A stretch of 29,642 nt of DNA, taken from contig DASRJX010000173.1 in NCBI GenBank assembly GCA_035649235.1, positions 1-29,642 of the forward strand. Reading direction: 5' to 3'. The notes under the pieces were generated by a model. It was given only the letters and a program-made list of their open reading frames with translations, did not search any database and had not been told where the DNA came from. The translations under genes and the position numbers were made by a program. Of this stretch, positions 24,008-29,642 are shown in pieces. The stretch comes from DASRJX01 sp035649235 (GTDB taxonomy: Bacteria > Acidobacteriota > Polarisedimenticolia > Gp22-AA2). How positions within the stretch are numbered: position 1 is the first letter of the stretch; each line of letters opens with the position of its first letter.

Positions 24008-25349
24008 GCGTGATGAAAGGCCTCAGCCTCCGCTCGACCGTCCGCCGCATCTCGGCCGGGAAGCAGAGCCGGTGGATCTTCCTCGGCTCGTTCCGGATCG
24101 AATCGATCAAAGGCGACACGGTCCTCTCCGACAGGTAACCGGCGATGCCACCGTCGCGCGCCAGACCGATGTCCTCCGGGGCCTGCCCCATCCGATCGGC
24201 GTAGGCGACGTCCCGGTACGGCAGATCGCTGGCGTCGTCCTCCAGCAGATAGTACTGCGGATCGAAGCCGCGCTTGCCGAACTCCCTCTGCAGCTCCTGA
24301 AGTCCCTGCGTGTAGGCGCGCTGGCGCGTGTCGGAGGTGATCCGGACGGTCTTGAACAGCCGCCGCAGGGAGATCCGGCCACACAGGTCGCGCAGGATGG
24401 GGTCGACGCGTCCCTTGGGAGCGGCCGCCCATTCCTGGAACGCCGACAGGAACAGCCAGTCGTCCAGGGGAAGGTAGTCCTCCACGGTCAGGTGGCCGCG
24501 CGTCTCGATCAGGCGGCGGATGGGCCGCGGGCACGGATCGGGGAACGCCCCCGTCTCCTGGTGCGCGTCCCCCAGCCGCTGCAGGGCCGTGCGGATCATC
24601 TGCTCGGCGGCCCGCGCCGTCTTGTGGTAGTACACCTGCTGGTACATGAGGTAGCGCGCGATGATGAACTGCTCGGCGGCGTGGTAGCCCTTGGCGGCGC
24701 TGAGACACAGCCTCAGGTCCCCGTCCCGCCCGCGACGGGCCAGGCGCAGGCTGGTCAAGATCCAGTCCAGGTCGTACTGGCCGTAGGCCACGCCGGTCAT
24801 GAGGGCGTCGCGCAGCAGGTAGTCGAGCCGGTCGGCGTCGAGCTGCGAGGAGACGATGTCGCTGACGAAGACCGGCCGGTAGGTGCGGCCGTACACCTGC
24901 AGGACCTCGTCCGCGATCCCGGCGCGGCGCAGGAGCCGCCCGACCTCGCCGCGGCTGTGGCTGACGATGAGGCGCGTCCACTCCTCGTGCCGCCTCTCGA
25001 TGAAGACCTTCTCGTACAGGTGCGAGAACGGGCCGTGGCCGACGTCGTGCAGGAGCGCCGCCGCGATGGCGACCAGCCTCGCCCGCTCGCGCGCCTTCGG
25101 CCGCAAGGGGATCTGTCCGGCAGCGTCGAGGGCGTCGAACACCCGCTTCGCCATCCAGGCGACGCCCACCGAATGCGCGAACCGCGTGTGCTCCGCCCCG
25201 TGGAAGGTCAGGAACAGGGCCCCGAGCTGCCGGATGCGCCGCAGCCTCTGGAGCTCGCGCGTGTTGACCAGGTCGATGATCAGCTTCTCGCGCACCTTGT
25301 CGAAGCCGATCGAACCGTGCACCGGGTCCCGCAGGTATTTCTCCGACAT
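23994..25349 (-). CDS. HD-domain phosphohydrolase (dGTPase-like)
   Basis: A 451-residue cytoplasmic protein. The HD metal site is intact: H54 in 'EHTRFAHSVG', H101-D102 in 'LLHDVGHGPFSH', and a downstream Asp in 'LDADRLDYLLRDA'. This arrangement and the opening 'KYLRDPVHG' match the HD-superfamily phosphohydrolases related to dGTP triphosphohydrolase and SAMHD1 that start with 'I.DP.HG.I'. The substrate is probably a nucleotide but is untested. ATG 25349 was chosen because homology starts at once and a TATACT -10 ends 9 nt upstream; an in-frame GTG at 25358 abuts the -10 itself and is unlikely. It is coupled to the NTF2-like gene. Confidence 0.9.
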   Translation of the reverse strand: MSEKYLRDPVHGSIGFDKVREKLIIDLVNTRELQRLRRIRQLGALFLTFHGAEHTRFAHSVGVAWMAKRVFDALDAAGQIPLRPKARERARLVAIAAALLHDVGHGPFSHLYEKVFIERRHEEWTRLIVSHSRGEVGRLLRRAGIADEVLQVYGRTYRPVFVSDIVSSQLDADRLDYLLRDALMTGVAYGQYDLDWILTSLRLARRGRDGDLRLCLSAAKGYHAAEQFIIARYLMYQQVYYHKTARAAEQMIRTALQRLGDAHQETGAFPDPCPRPIRRLIETRGHLTVEDYLPLDDWLFLSAFQEWAAAPKGRVDPILRDLCGRISLRRLFKTVRITSDTRQRAYTQGLQELQREFGKRGFDPQYYLLEDDASDLPYRDVAYADRMGQAPEDIGLARDGGIAGYLSERTVSPLIDSIRNEPRKIHRLCFPAEMRRTVERRLRPFITHERL

Positions 25350-25358
25350 CGGCCGCAC

Positions 25359-25364
25359 AGTATA
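25359..25364 (-). promoter_or_regulatory. -10 element (TATACT) of the HD gene, near-leaderless
   Basis: TATACT on the minus strand lies 9 nt before the ATG at 25349, predicting a leader of 0-2 nt. The -35 region (CTGCGT, 17 bp upstream) is weak. Confidence 0.45.
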
Positions 25365-25421
25365 GAGGAAGGAACTCCTTCACGCAGACGGCGCGCGGGC
25401 CGCGCCCGCCTTCGCCCCGCT

Positions 25422-27278
25422 TCACCTCGGCCTGGGGATGATCGGCAGGACGAGGCGCGAGGGGCGCGCCGCGTCGAGGAAGACGGTCTGGTGCGCCGTC
25501 TCCATGCGGGCGCTCGTCCCGAACGGCTCGCCGGTGTTGGGGTTGCGGTCGAACACCGGGAAGCGGCTCGAGGTGACGTGCAGCCGGATGCGGTGCCCCT
25601 TGAGGAACAGGTTGCTCGTCACCATGCCGCCGATGGTGAACTCCACCGGATCCCCCGGCGGCATCATCTTCGGCGTCCTCTCGGAGTCGCGATAGCGGGC
25701 ACGGATCGCTCCGGCCTCGAGGGGCATCAGATTGTAGGCCCGGCCGTCCGGATGGACGTCGAGGAGCATGACGATGAAGTCGGTGTCGGGAGCGCTCGTG
25801 GAGGCGAACAGGTGCACGGTCACGGGGCCGGTCACCTCCAGGTCCTCCTCGAGCGGAGCGGTCGTGAACGAGAGGACGTCACGCCGCGATTCCAGCCCCG
25901 ATCGGTCGTAGGGGCCCGCCAGCTCGAAGTTCTCGATCACGACCGGGTCGCGCGGGTCGTAGTCGTAACGCTCGGCCGGCTCCCCTTCCCCCGGCGGCGC
26001 GGACGACAGCCGGCCGCCGCGAGCGGCGCCGGAGCCGCGCAGGTAGTACGGCACGTACTGCGTCCGGGCGAGCGGCCATTCCCGCTCGTCGCGCCAGACG
26101 TTCTCCCCCATGACGAAAAGGCGCACGGGCGGTCCCTCGTCGATCCCGTTGCCGATTCCTTTCAGGAATCGATCGTGCCAGCGGAGGATGAGCCCGTAGT
26201 AGTCGATCGTCATGTTCGGCCCGAAGGACAGATCCCCCACCTTCGTCTCCGACACGCTCGGGTCCCCGTGATCCCAGGGGCCCAGGATGAGCCGCTGGCC
26301 GCGCCGGGCCGCTTCGGTCGCTCCTGCCGCGCGCACGCCGTTGAAGTTGGCGATGGCGCCGTTCGGGCCGTAGTTGCTGTCGTACCAGGACGAGAAGTTC
26401 ATCGCCGGCACGGCAATCCGCCGATGGGCCGCGACCACGTCCGCGAAGGCCCAGTAGTCCGAATCGTCCGGATGCCGCAGCCATTCGAAGTACCAGGGGG
26501 CGACGTCCTGAAGCTCGGGGAACGCGAGAAGCGGCACGAACTTCTCCCACTCCCACTTGCGCTGCGCCCAGACGGCCTCGGCTTCCTTCTCGGTCCGCGG
26601 TCCCTGGAGGCCGCGCCGCCGTCTCTCCTCCGGGGCGATGTAGAGCGCTATCCAGCGCATCCAGTCGTGGTTGAAGGCGCCGCCGAAATAGAAGAACTGC
26701 CGGCCGGTGGCGAAGGTCATTGCGGGAAAGATGGAGACCAGGTGCGGCGGCGTCTCCATGGCCAGGAGCCATTGTGCGGCACCCGGATACGACAGGCCGA
26801 AGGTGCCGACCCGGCCGTTGCTCCAGGGCTGCACCGCCGCCCATTCGACCGTGTCATGGCCATCGGCGCCCTCCTGGTGGTAAGGACGGAACGTGCCGTC
26901 CGAGTTGAAGCGGCCGCGCACGTCCTGGACCACGACGGCGTAGCCCTCGCGCGGGGCGCGCACGATCGTCGGCTCCGATCCCTCCTCGACGGCCCCGTCC
27001 TTGCCGTACGGAGTGCGCATCACGAGCACCGGATAGCGGCCCGGGCCTGCGGGACGGTACACGTCGGCCCGGAGGAGAACCCCGTCGCGCATCCGCACCG
27101 GCACATTGCGCTCGACGACGAGATTCGGGTGGTCGGAGCGCGCCGCGACGGCCGGAGAGGCCTCCTGCGCCGACCCCGCGGGCGAGCCCGGTCGCTGCGC
27201 CACGCAGCCGGAGCCCAGGAGGAGCGCCATGCAGAGCGGTGCCGCCATGAGCCCCGCCCGCCTCGAGGGACGCGACAT
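25422..27278 (-). CDS. Exported CocE/NonD-type (S15, X-Pro dipeptidyl peptidase-like) hydrolase
   Basis: A 618-residue alpha/beta hydrolase with an N-terminal export signal ending 'LLLGSGC' (possible lipoprotein). The N-terminal domain opens with 'RNVPVRMRDGVLLRADVYRPAGPGRYPVLVMRTPYGKDG' type sequence; the nucleophile is S163 in 'GLSYPG' and the catalytic His is probably H337 in 'LGPWDHG'. The C-terminal half has the jelly-roll segment of the family ('DYDPRDPV', 'GPVTVHLFASTSAPDTDFIV', 'RIRLHVTSSRFP'). Members cleave esters or X-Pro dipeptides; the substrate is unknown. The ATG at 27278 lies 8 nt after a perfect TATAAT and has no Shine-Dalgarno site. Together with the M14 and M23 enzymes it suggests an active extracellular peptide economy. 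Confidence 0.9.
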   Translation of the reverse strand: MSRPSRRAGLMAAPLCMALLLGSGCVAQRPGSPAGSAQEASPAVAARSDHPNLVVERNVPVRMRDGVLLRADVYRPAGPGRYPVLVMRTPYGKDGAVEEGSEPTIVRAPREGYAVVVQDVRGRFNSDGTFRPYHQEGADGHDTVEWAAVQPWSNGRVGTFGLSYPGAAQWLLAMETPPHLVSIFPAMTFATGRQFFYFGGAFNHDWMRWIALYIAPEERRRRGLQGPRTEKEAEAVWAQRKWEWEKFVPLLAFPELQDVAPWYFEWLRHPDDSDYWAFADVVAAHRRIAVPAMNFSSWYDSNYGPNGAIANFNGVRAAGATEAARRGQRLILGPWDHGDPSVSETKVGDLSFGPNMTIDYYGLILRWHDRFLKGIGNGIDEGPPVRLFVMGENVWRDEREWPLARTQYVPYYLRGSGAARGGRLSSAPPGEGEPAERYDYDPRDPVVIENFELAGPYDRSGLESRRDVLSFTTAPLEEDLEVTGPVTVHLFASTSAPDTDFIVMLLDVHPDGRAYNLMPLEAGAIRARYRDSERTPKMMPPGDPVEFTIGGMVTSNLFLKGHRIRLHVTSSRFPVFDRNPNTGEPFGTSARMETAHQTVFLDAARPSRLVLPIIPRPR

Positions 27279-27286
27279 GAGGCGGG

Positions 27287-27292
27287 ATTATA
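27287..27292 (-). promoter_or_regulatory. Perfect -10 (TATAAT) of the CocE gene, leaderless arrangement
   Basis: TATAAT on the minus strand ends 8 nt before the ATG at 27278. A transcript started at the usual distance would begin at the start codon. No matching -35 box is apparent. Confidence 0.5.
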
Positions 27293-27341
27293 AGGCGAGC
27301 CTCCATGGCTGGGTGCGGCTCCGGATCGGCACCCGGGGGTC

Positions 27342-27370
27342 TGGACTCTTGCGGCGGTGTCATTCATATT
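27342..27370 (+). promoter_or_regulatory. Promoter candidate for the LysM-M23 gene
   Basis: TGGACT (27342-27347), 17 bp, CATATT (27365-27370), then 8 nt to the ATG at 27379. Both boxes match consensus at four of six positions. It is again positioned for a leaderless transcript, in the 100-bp divergent region shared with the CocE gene. Confidence 0.4.
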
Positions 27371-27378
27371 ACCCCGCG

Positions 27379-28410
27379 ATGCTCAAGGCGCTTTGCGGCG
27401 AGAGTCCGAGGGCTCTTCTCCCGGTCACGGCCTGCCTGCTCTTCGCCGGCTGCGGCGGCCGCGCGGCGGCGCCCCCGCCCGCCGGCGACGCCGTCACCCG
27501 CGCCGAGCACGTCGAGCCGCGACGGGTTCAGGCCAGGGTCGAAGCATCGGCGGACGACAGCGGGCCTGCCAGCCTCGCTCAGGGCACCGTGACGGAAGAG
27601 GATCTCGACGCCGGATCGCCGCCGCGGGAGGCCGGGCCCGGCGAGTCGCGCGACGAGCAGGGCGCGGACGAGGCCGATCAGCCGCTGCACCACATCCTGC
27701 GGCGCGGCCAGACCCTCTACTCGCTGGCCCGGATGTACGACGTCGACGTGAAGGAGCTGATCCGGGTGAACCACATCGCCGATCCGAACAAGGTCGCGGC
27801 GGGCCGCCCGATCCTGATCCCCGGCGCCCGTCCACAGCGCGCCGAGGCCGCGGCTCCGGCGCCGCCGGGTGCGCGCGACGCCCGCGGGGCTCAAGGCAAA
27901 GCTGCCGCCCGGGACGAGCACGGAGCCCGCGAACCGAAAGAGCGCGGCGCGCGCGGCCCGCAGGGACCTGAGGCCCCGCACGACCAGGGAGGCGCCCGGG
28001 CGCCCCGCGGCGAGCGCCTGGCCTGGCCGCTGCGAGGCGCCATCACCGCGGCCTACGGGCAGCGCGGCAAGCAGTCGCACCATACGGGGGTCGACATCGA
28101 CGGAGACAAGGGGGACCCGATCGTGGCCGCCGCCTCCGGCACCGTGATCCGCGCCGGCGTCGACGGCCAATACGGACGGGTGGTGATCCTCGATCACGGC
28201 GGCGGCCTGACGACGCTCTATGCGCACGCCAGCCGGCTCCTGGTGCACGTCGGCGACCGGGTTGACGCCGGTGATAGGATCGCCGAGGTCGGAGGCTCCG
28301 GGAACGCGCGCGGCACCCACCTGCACTTCGAGGTGCGCCGCGAGGATCGGCCGGTCGATCCCGTGCCCCTGCTCAGGGGCCGGGCCGTCCTGACCGCCGG
28401 AACGCACTGA
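27379..28410 (+). CDS. LysM-M23 lipoprotein, peptidoglycan endopeptidase or activator (NlpD/EnvC-like)
   Basis: A 343-residue envelope protein. The signal ends in a lipobox-like FAGC. A LysM domain at about 105-150 ('HHILRRGQTLYSLARMYDVD...NHI') binds glycan chains. A charged Ala/Gly/Arg/Glu-rich linker follows. The C-terminal M23 domain has the full metal set: H235 and D239 (HxxxD), H283 in 'YAHAS', and H314/H316 in 'THLHFE', so it should be catalytically active, unlike E. coli NlpD, which only activates amidases. The ATG at 27379 is chosen since it starts the signal peptide; the frame is open further upstream across the CocE promoter. The ankyrin gene follows after 16 nt. Confidence 0.93.
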   Translation: MLKALCGESPRALLPVTACLLFAGCGGRAAAPPPAGDAVTRAEHVEPRRVQARVEASADDSGPASLAQGTVTEEDLDAGSPPREAGPGESRDEQGADEADQPLHHILRRGQTLYSLARMYDVDVKELIRVNHIADPNKVAAGRPILIPGARPQRAEAAAPAPPGARDARGAQGKAAARDEHGAREPKERGARGPQGPEAPHDQGGARAPRGERLAWPLRGAITAAYGQRGKQSHHTGVDIDGDKGDPIVAAASGTVIRAGVDGQYGRVVILDHGGGLTTLYAHASRLLVHVGDRVDAGDRIAEVGGSGNARGTHLHFEVRREDRPVDPVPLLRGRAVLTAGTH

Positions 28411-28426
28411 AGTCAACGGAGGACGC

Positions 28427-29008
28427 ATGGATCGGACTGAAGAGGTCTTCGCGGCGGTCGCGAAGGGTGACGGACCGAGGCTGGAGGCGATCCTCGATCA
28501 GGACCCGGCGGCGGTCAACGCGCGCAACGAGCGGGGAGACTCGCTCCTGCTGGCGGCGGCGTACGCGGAGCGCCGGGAGATCTTCGAGATCCTGCTGCGA
28601 CGAGGGGCGGGCGTGAACCTCTTCGAGGCCGCAGCGCTCGGTCTCGGCGAAAGGGCTCAGGAGCTCCTCGGCCGCGACCCCCACCTGGTGAACGCCCACA
28701 GCCACGATGGCTGGACGGCCCTCCATCTGGCGTCGTTTTTCGGACATCGCGACCTGGCCGCCCTGCTCCTCGACCAGGGGGCGGATGTCAACGCGCGCTC
28801 CCGGAGCGAGCGGTTCGCCCGGGACAACACCCCCCTCCATGCAGCGGCGGCCAACCGACACGTGGAAGTGGCGGGGCTCCTGCTGGAGCGCGGTGCCGAA
28901 ATCAATGCCAAAGATGGAAGCGGCTTCACCCCCCTGGCCCTGGCGGCCAACAGCCGCAGTGACCTATTGATGCTCCTGCTCCTGGAAAAAGGGGCCCGGG
29001 CCGACTAG
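28427..29008 (+). CDS. Ankyrin-repeat protein
   Basis: A 193-residue protein made of about five ankyrin repeats; consensus pieces are 'GDSLLLAAAYAERREIFEILLRRGAGVN', 'GWTALHLASFFGHRDLAALLLDQGADVNAR', and 'TPLHAAAANRHVEVAGLLLERGAEINAKD'. No signal peptide or catalytic domain, so it is most likely a cytoplasmic protein-binding module. GGAGG lies 5 nt before the ATG. It follows the M23 gene by 16 nt. A 6-bp hairpin (29019-29033) without a T-tract lies just downstream. Confidence 0.9.
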   Translation: MDRTEEVFAAVAKGDGPRLEAILDQDPAAVNARNERGDSLLLAAAYAERREIFEILLRRGAGVNLFEAAALGLGERAQELLGRDPHLVNAHSHDGWTALHLASFFGHRDLAALLLDQGADVNARSRSERFARDNTPLHAAAANRHVEVAGLLLERGAEINAKDGSGFTPLALAANSRSDLLMLLLLEKGARAD

Positions 29009-29017
29009 GCCGTCCAC

Positions 29018-29046
29018 TTGCGACCCGGTCGCAGGGGCCCTATCTT
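29018..29046 (+). promoter_or_regulatory. Promoter of the GAF gene, with an overlapping palindrome
   Basis: TTGCGA (29018-29023), exactly 17 bp, TATCTT (29041-29046). A perfect dyad TGCGAC-CCG-GTCGCA (29019-29033) overlaps the -35 box; it may be an operator or the terminator hairpin of the ankyrin gene. The leader of about 27 nt carries GGAGG before the ATG at 29080. Confidence 0.5.
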
Positions 29047-29061
29047 CGACGATCAGGGCAT

Positions 29062-29075
29062 TCCTCCCTGGAGGA
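29062..29075 (+). promoter_or_regulatory. Hairpin that hides the Shine-Dalgarno site of the GAF gene
   Basis: TCCTCC (29062-29067) is the exact reverse complement of GGAGGA (29070-29075), which holds the Shine-Dalgarno site. With the inner pair opened this is a 5-bp stem with a 4-nt loop. It could damp translation, but it is short and could be chance. Confidence 0.35.
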
Positions 29076-29079
29076 CAGG

Positions 29080-29577
29080 ATGACGGGTCCGGAGATCTGT
29101 CAAGATCTCGACGCGCTCCAACGCCGGGGTGCGACGCTGGAGACCCTCCTGCGGCGCGCCGTGGAGCTGCTCCACCAGTCCAACCCGCGCTTCCACTGGA
29201 CCGGGATCTACGAGCTGTTCCCGGACAACTACCTCCGGCTCGGGCCCTTCATCGGGGCGCCCACCGACCACGTCTTCATCGCCGTCGGGCAGGGAGTCTG
29301 CGGAACGGCGGTCGCGGAGCGCCGCAACATCAACGTGCCCGACGTCCGCAAGGCGGAGAACTACCTGGCCTGCTCGACCGCGACCCGCTCGGAACTCGTG
29401 GTCCTCATTCGTCAGGGAGACACGATCCACGCCCAGATCGACATCGACAGCCACGACCTCGACGCCTTCGACCCCGCGAGCGTGCGGCTGGTCGAGCAGG
29501 TGGCGCAGTGGCTGGCGGGCGCTTATGCCGCCTTTCAGGGACCCGTGCCCCAACCGCCGAAGGCGGTGTCGCGGTGA
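29080..29577 (+). CDS. GAF-domain protein, probable free methionine-(R)-sulfoxide reductase
   Basis: A 165-residue single GAF domain. The pattern matches fRMsr (YebR type): 'LGPFIGAP', 'VGQGVCGTAV' with C74, 'VPDV', 'LACSTATRSELVV' with C98, and 'IDIDS'. C74 and C98 are 24 residues apart, as the corresponding Cys94 and Cys118 of the E. coli enzyme are. The third Cys found in the E. coli protein (before 'I..G.GVCG') is missing, so resolution of the disulfide may differ. It would reduce free Met-(R)-sulfoxide with thioredoxin. The alternative is a sensory GAF protein. Its stop overlaps a possible following GTG. Confidence 0.75.
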   Translation: MTGPEICQDLDALQRRGATLETLLRRAVELLHQSNPRFHWTGIYELFPDNYLRLGPFIGAPTDHVFIAVGQGVCGTAVAERRNINVPDVRKAENYLACSTATRSELVVLIRQGDTIHAQIDIDSHDLDAFDPASVRLVEQVAQWLAGAYAAFQGPVPQPPKAVSR

Positions 29578-29642
29578 GACGCGCCGCGCGCGGCGGCCTG
29601 CGGGCCGTGAGGCCGCGCGACGAGGAGCCGGAGGCGCCGACG
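29574..29642 (+). CDS. Possible start of a following gene, cut by the window edge
   Basis: A GTG at 29574 overlaps the GAF stop as GTGA, and the frame is open to the window end (23 codons, very Arg-rich). Coupling of this type is common here, but such a short GC-rich frame is weak evidence and no domain can be seen. Confidence 0.3.
   Translation, partial: MRRAARGGLRAVRPRDEEPEAPT

Noticed and set aside
23799..27293. A 1164-codon open frame on the + strand
   Set aside because: It is antisense to three well-supported genes (NTF2-like, HD, CocE) and is Arg/His/Pro-rich low-complexity translation typical of GC-rich opposite strands.
1..29642. General reassignment of TGA to an amino acid (recoded genome)
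   Set aside because: Other genes here end properly at TGA, with tight overlaps such as ATGA at 150 and 18024-18027, so TGA is a normal stop.

Overview
This window is a GC-rich bacterial chromosome segment, densely packed with short intergenic gaps. The largest gap, about 190 bp at 11890-12079, is a divergent promoter region, and no stretch over 300 bp lacks a gene. Lipoprotein signals, an AsmA/DUF748-type envelope protein, a periplasmic-type M23 peptidase and a glycine-zipper protein point to a diderm. The gene set and base composition would suit an Acidobacteriota-like or related uncultured GC-rich lineage, but this is inference and no marker gene fixes the taxonomy. No tRNA, rRNA, CRISPR array, insertion sequence or phage gene was seen.

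Layout. Positions 1-6641 (+): the tail of a probable LOG-family protein, an exported M14 zinc peptidase, a PhzF-family isomerase, a secreted coiled-coil protein and a large DUF748 protein. 6665-10791: an exported MsrB-MsrA fusion (-), a divergent APC permease (+), and a convergent MttB-family methyltransferase (-) without an amber codon. 10921-13184: a SAM methyltransferase with a hydrophobic N-terminus, a tiny zinc-ribbon protein (-), and two small secreted proteins (+). 13201-14553 (-): a thioredoxin-like lipoprotein whose active-site motif is interrupted by an in-frame TGA. 14601-23058 (-): a compact run purF, transketolase, SLC13-type transporter, TMTC-like membrane/TPR protein and Tat-exported M20 amidohydrolase. 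23129-27278 (-): an NTF2-like secreted protein, an HD phosphohydrolase and an S15/CocE-type hydrolase. 27379-end (+): a LysM-M23 peptidase, an ankyrin protein, a GAF free-methionine-sulfoxide-reductase-like protein and the start of another possible frame.

The most interesting object is 13201-14553. The TGA replaces the first Cys of a thioredoxin CxxC motif, giving UHTC; the same frame continues with a complete thioredoxin fold and TPR repeats; and a stem-loop begins 3 nt after the TGA. TGA ends other genes here, so this looks like a selenocysteine codon and not a general reassignment. The window also holds an envelope MsrBA and a free-Met-sulfoxide reductase-like GAF protein, so thiol/selenol repair of oxidised methionine is a recurring theme.

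A second pattern concerns initiation. Several genes that begin transcripts (APC permease, zinc ribbon, selenoprotein, HD protein, CocE hydrolase, probably the M23 peptidase) have a -10-like hexamer ending only 6-9 nt before an ATG or GTG and no Shine-Dalgarno sequence, suggesting leaderless mRNAs. Several operon-internal genes have clear GGAG(G) sites.
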